Assembly (NCBI GenBank): GCA_016928495.1
Contig: JAFGKQ010000240.1
Span: 1 to 6,352, forward strand
DNA: 6,352 nt
Direction: 5' to 3'
DNA from: Candidatus Fermentibacterales bacterium
GTDB taxonomy: Bacteria > Fermentibacterota > Fermentibacteria > Fermentibacterales > JAFGKQ01
The notes under the pieces are model-generated. The model was not told the DNA's origin. It did not search any database and saw only the letters and a program-made list of their open reading frames with translations. Below are positions 5,918 through 6,352 of this stretch, piece after piece. Positions within the stretch are counted from its first letter, which is position 1, and the number at the start of each line of letters is the position of its first letter. A program made the translations under genes and the position numbers.

Positions 5918-6292
5918 TCAGCCGCAGGACTCCACGAGCACTCCGGACTCCGAGTTGGCTTCCCTCGTTGTGTCTATGAGCTTTCTTATCATCCTCTGAA
6001 GCAGGCCCATGTGCTTCCTGAAGAGATCCGCCTCGTCGTCTTCGACGTATCCGAGCGACTCGGCCAGCTCGAGATCGGTCTCGAGCCACAGAAGCCTGGA
6101 GTAGGCGGAGTTCAGGTGATAGACGAAGCAGAGGGAGTCGTCGAAGCGCATCGCTCTGGCGATGCCCGAGGACACCTCGTGCGCACACAGCCGCATCTTG
6201 TAGCAGAGGTCGTACTTCTCCGTGCCGGGGAACTCCCTTACCAGCCTGGCGCAATGCACCACCAGGTCCATGGCCTCCTGCCAGACGTGCAT
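5918..6292 (-). CDS. Four-helix-bundle protein of the S23 / 23S rRNA intervening-sequence family
   Basis: 124 residues from ATG 6292. The family hallmarks are in order: the opening VWQEAMDLVV (3-12), FPGTEKYDLCYKMR (21-34, family FPxxExYxLxxQIRR), SSGIARA (41-47, family SIPxNIAEG), the helix YHLNSAYSRLLWLETDLELAESLGY broken at 80-82, and a last amphipathic helix to about 108. These proteins form pentameric four-helix bundles; the family includes ORFs found inside 23S rRNA intervening sequences and the Avd protein of diversity-generating retroelements. Here it is not in rRNA, and it is acidic rather than basic like Avd. Five cysteines (14, 30, 36, 55, 123) are unusual. The frame is open to the window edge, and a purine-rich GGGGAGAG lies 13 bases before the ATG, so the start could be further upstream. 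It heads the run of three small genes. Confidence 0.8.
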   Translation of the reverse strand: MHVWQEAMDLVVHCARLVREFPGTEKYDLCYKMRLCAHEVSSGIARAMRFDDSLCFVYHLNSAYSRLLWLETDLELAESLGYVEDDEADLFRKHMGLLQRMIRKLIDTTREANSESGVLVESCG

Positions 6293-6352
6293 GGCGCTCA
6301 GGGCCTCTCCCCTGGTCGAAGGGGCGCTCGCGAGCTCCTCCGGGGAGGGTGC

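Noticed and set aside
5918-6292. Diversity-generating retroelement (Avd-like gene)
   Set aside because: No reverse transcriptase, template/variable repeat pair or C-type lectin target is visible, and the protein is acidic, unlike Avd.

Overview
The window comes from a GC-rich bacterial chromosome. The protein-level look of the carbamoyl-phosphate synthase genes suggests a lineage in or near the FCB group (Bacteroidota-like or a related candidate phylum). That placement is inference from remembered family sequences; there is no rRNA or tRNA in the window to confirm it.

Region 1 (1-4722, all minus strand) is an arginine/pyrimidine block read right to left: an argR promoter and operator region (about 4661-4722), argR (4185-4646), a 189-base leader gap with a perfect 11-bp hairpin, carA (2865-3995), and carB (from 2868 down, running off the left edge after 956 codons). 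ArgR senses arginine. CarA and CarB form carbamoyl phosphate synthase, whose product feeds both arginine and pyrimidine synthesis, so the regulator and its likely target are adjacent. Both CarA and CarB carry signature segments of the eukaryotic CAD/CPS1 type rather than the E. coli type.

Region 2 (4749-5275, plus strand) is divergent from argR. It ends in a clear RCK_C (TrkA C-terminal) domain of about 70 residues. The 300 bases before it look coding by third-position GC, but in another frame, so this is an orphan domain or a frameshifted/decayed gene.

Region 3 (5306-6352, minus strand, convergent with region 2) is a compact run of three small genes: an S23-type four-helix-bundle protein, a ribbon-helix-helix DNA-binding protein with a GRPP motif, and a very acidic 79-residue protein whose start overlaps the preceding stop. 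This trio has no obvious function and is the least explained part of the window. No CRISPR array, insertion sequence, RNA gene or convincing rho-independent terminator was seen.
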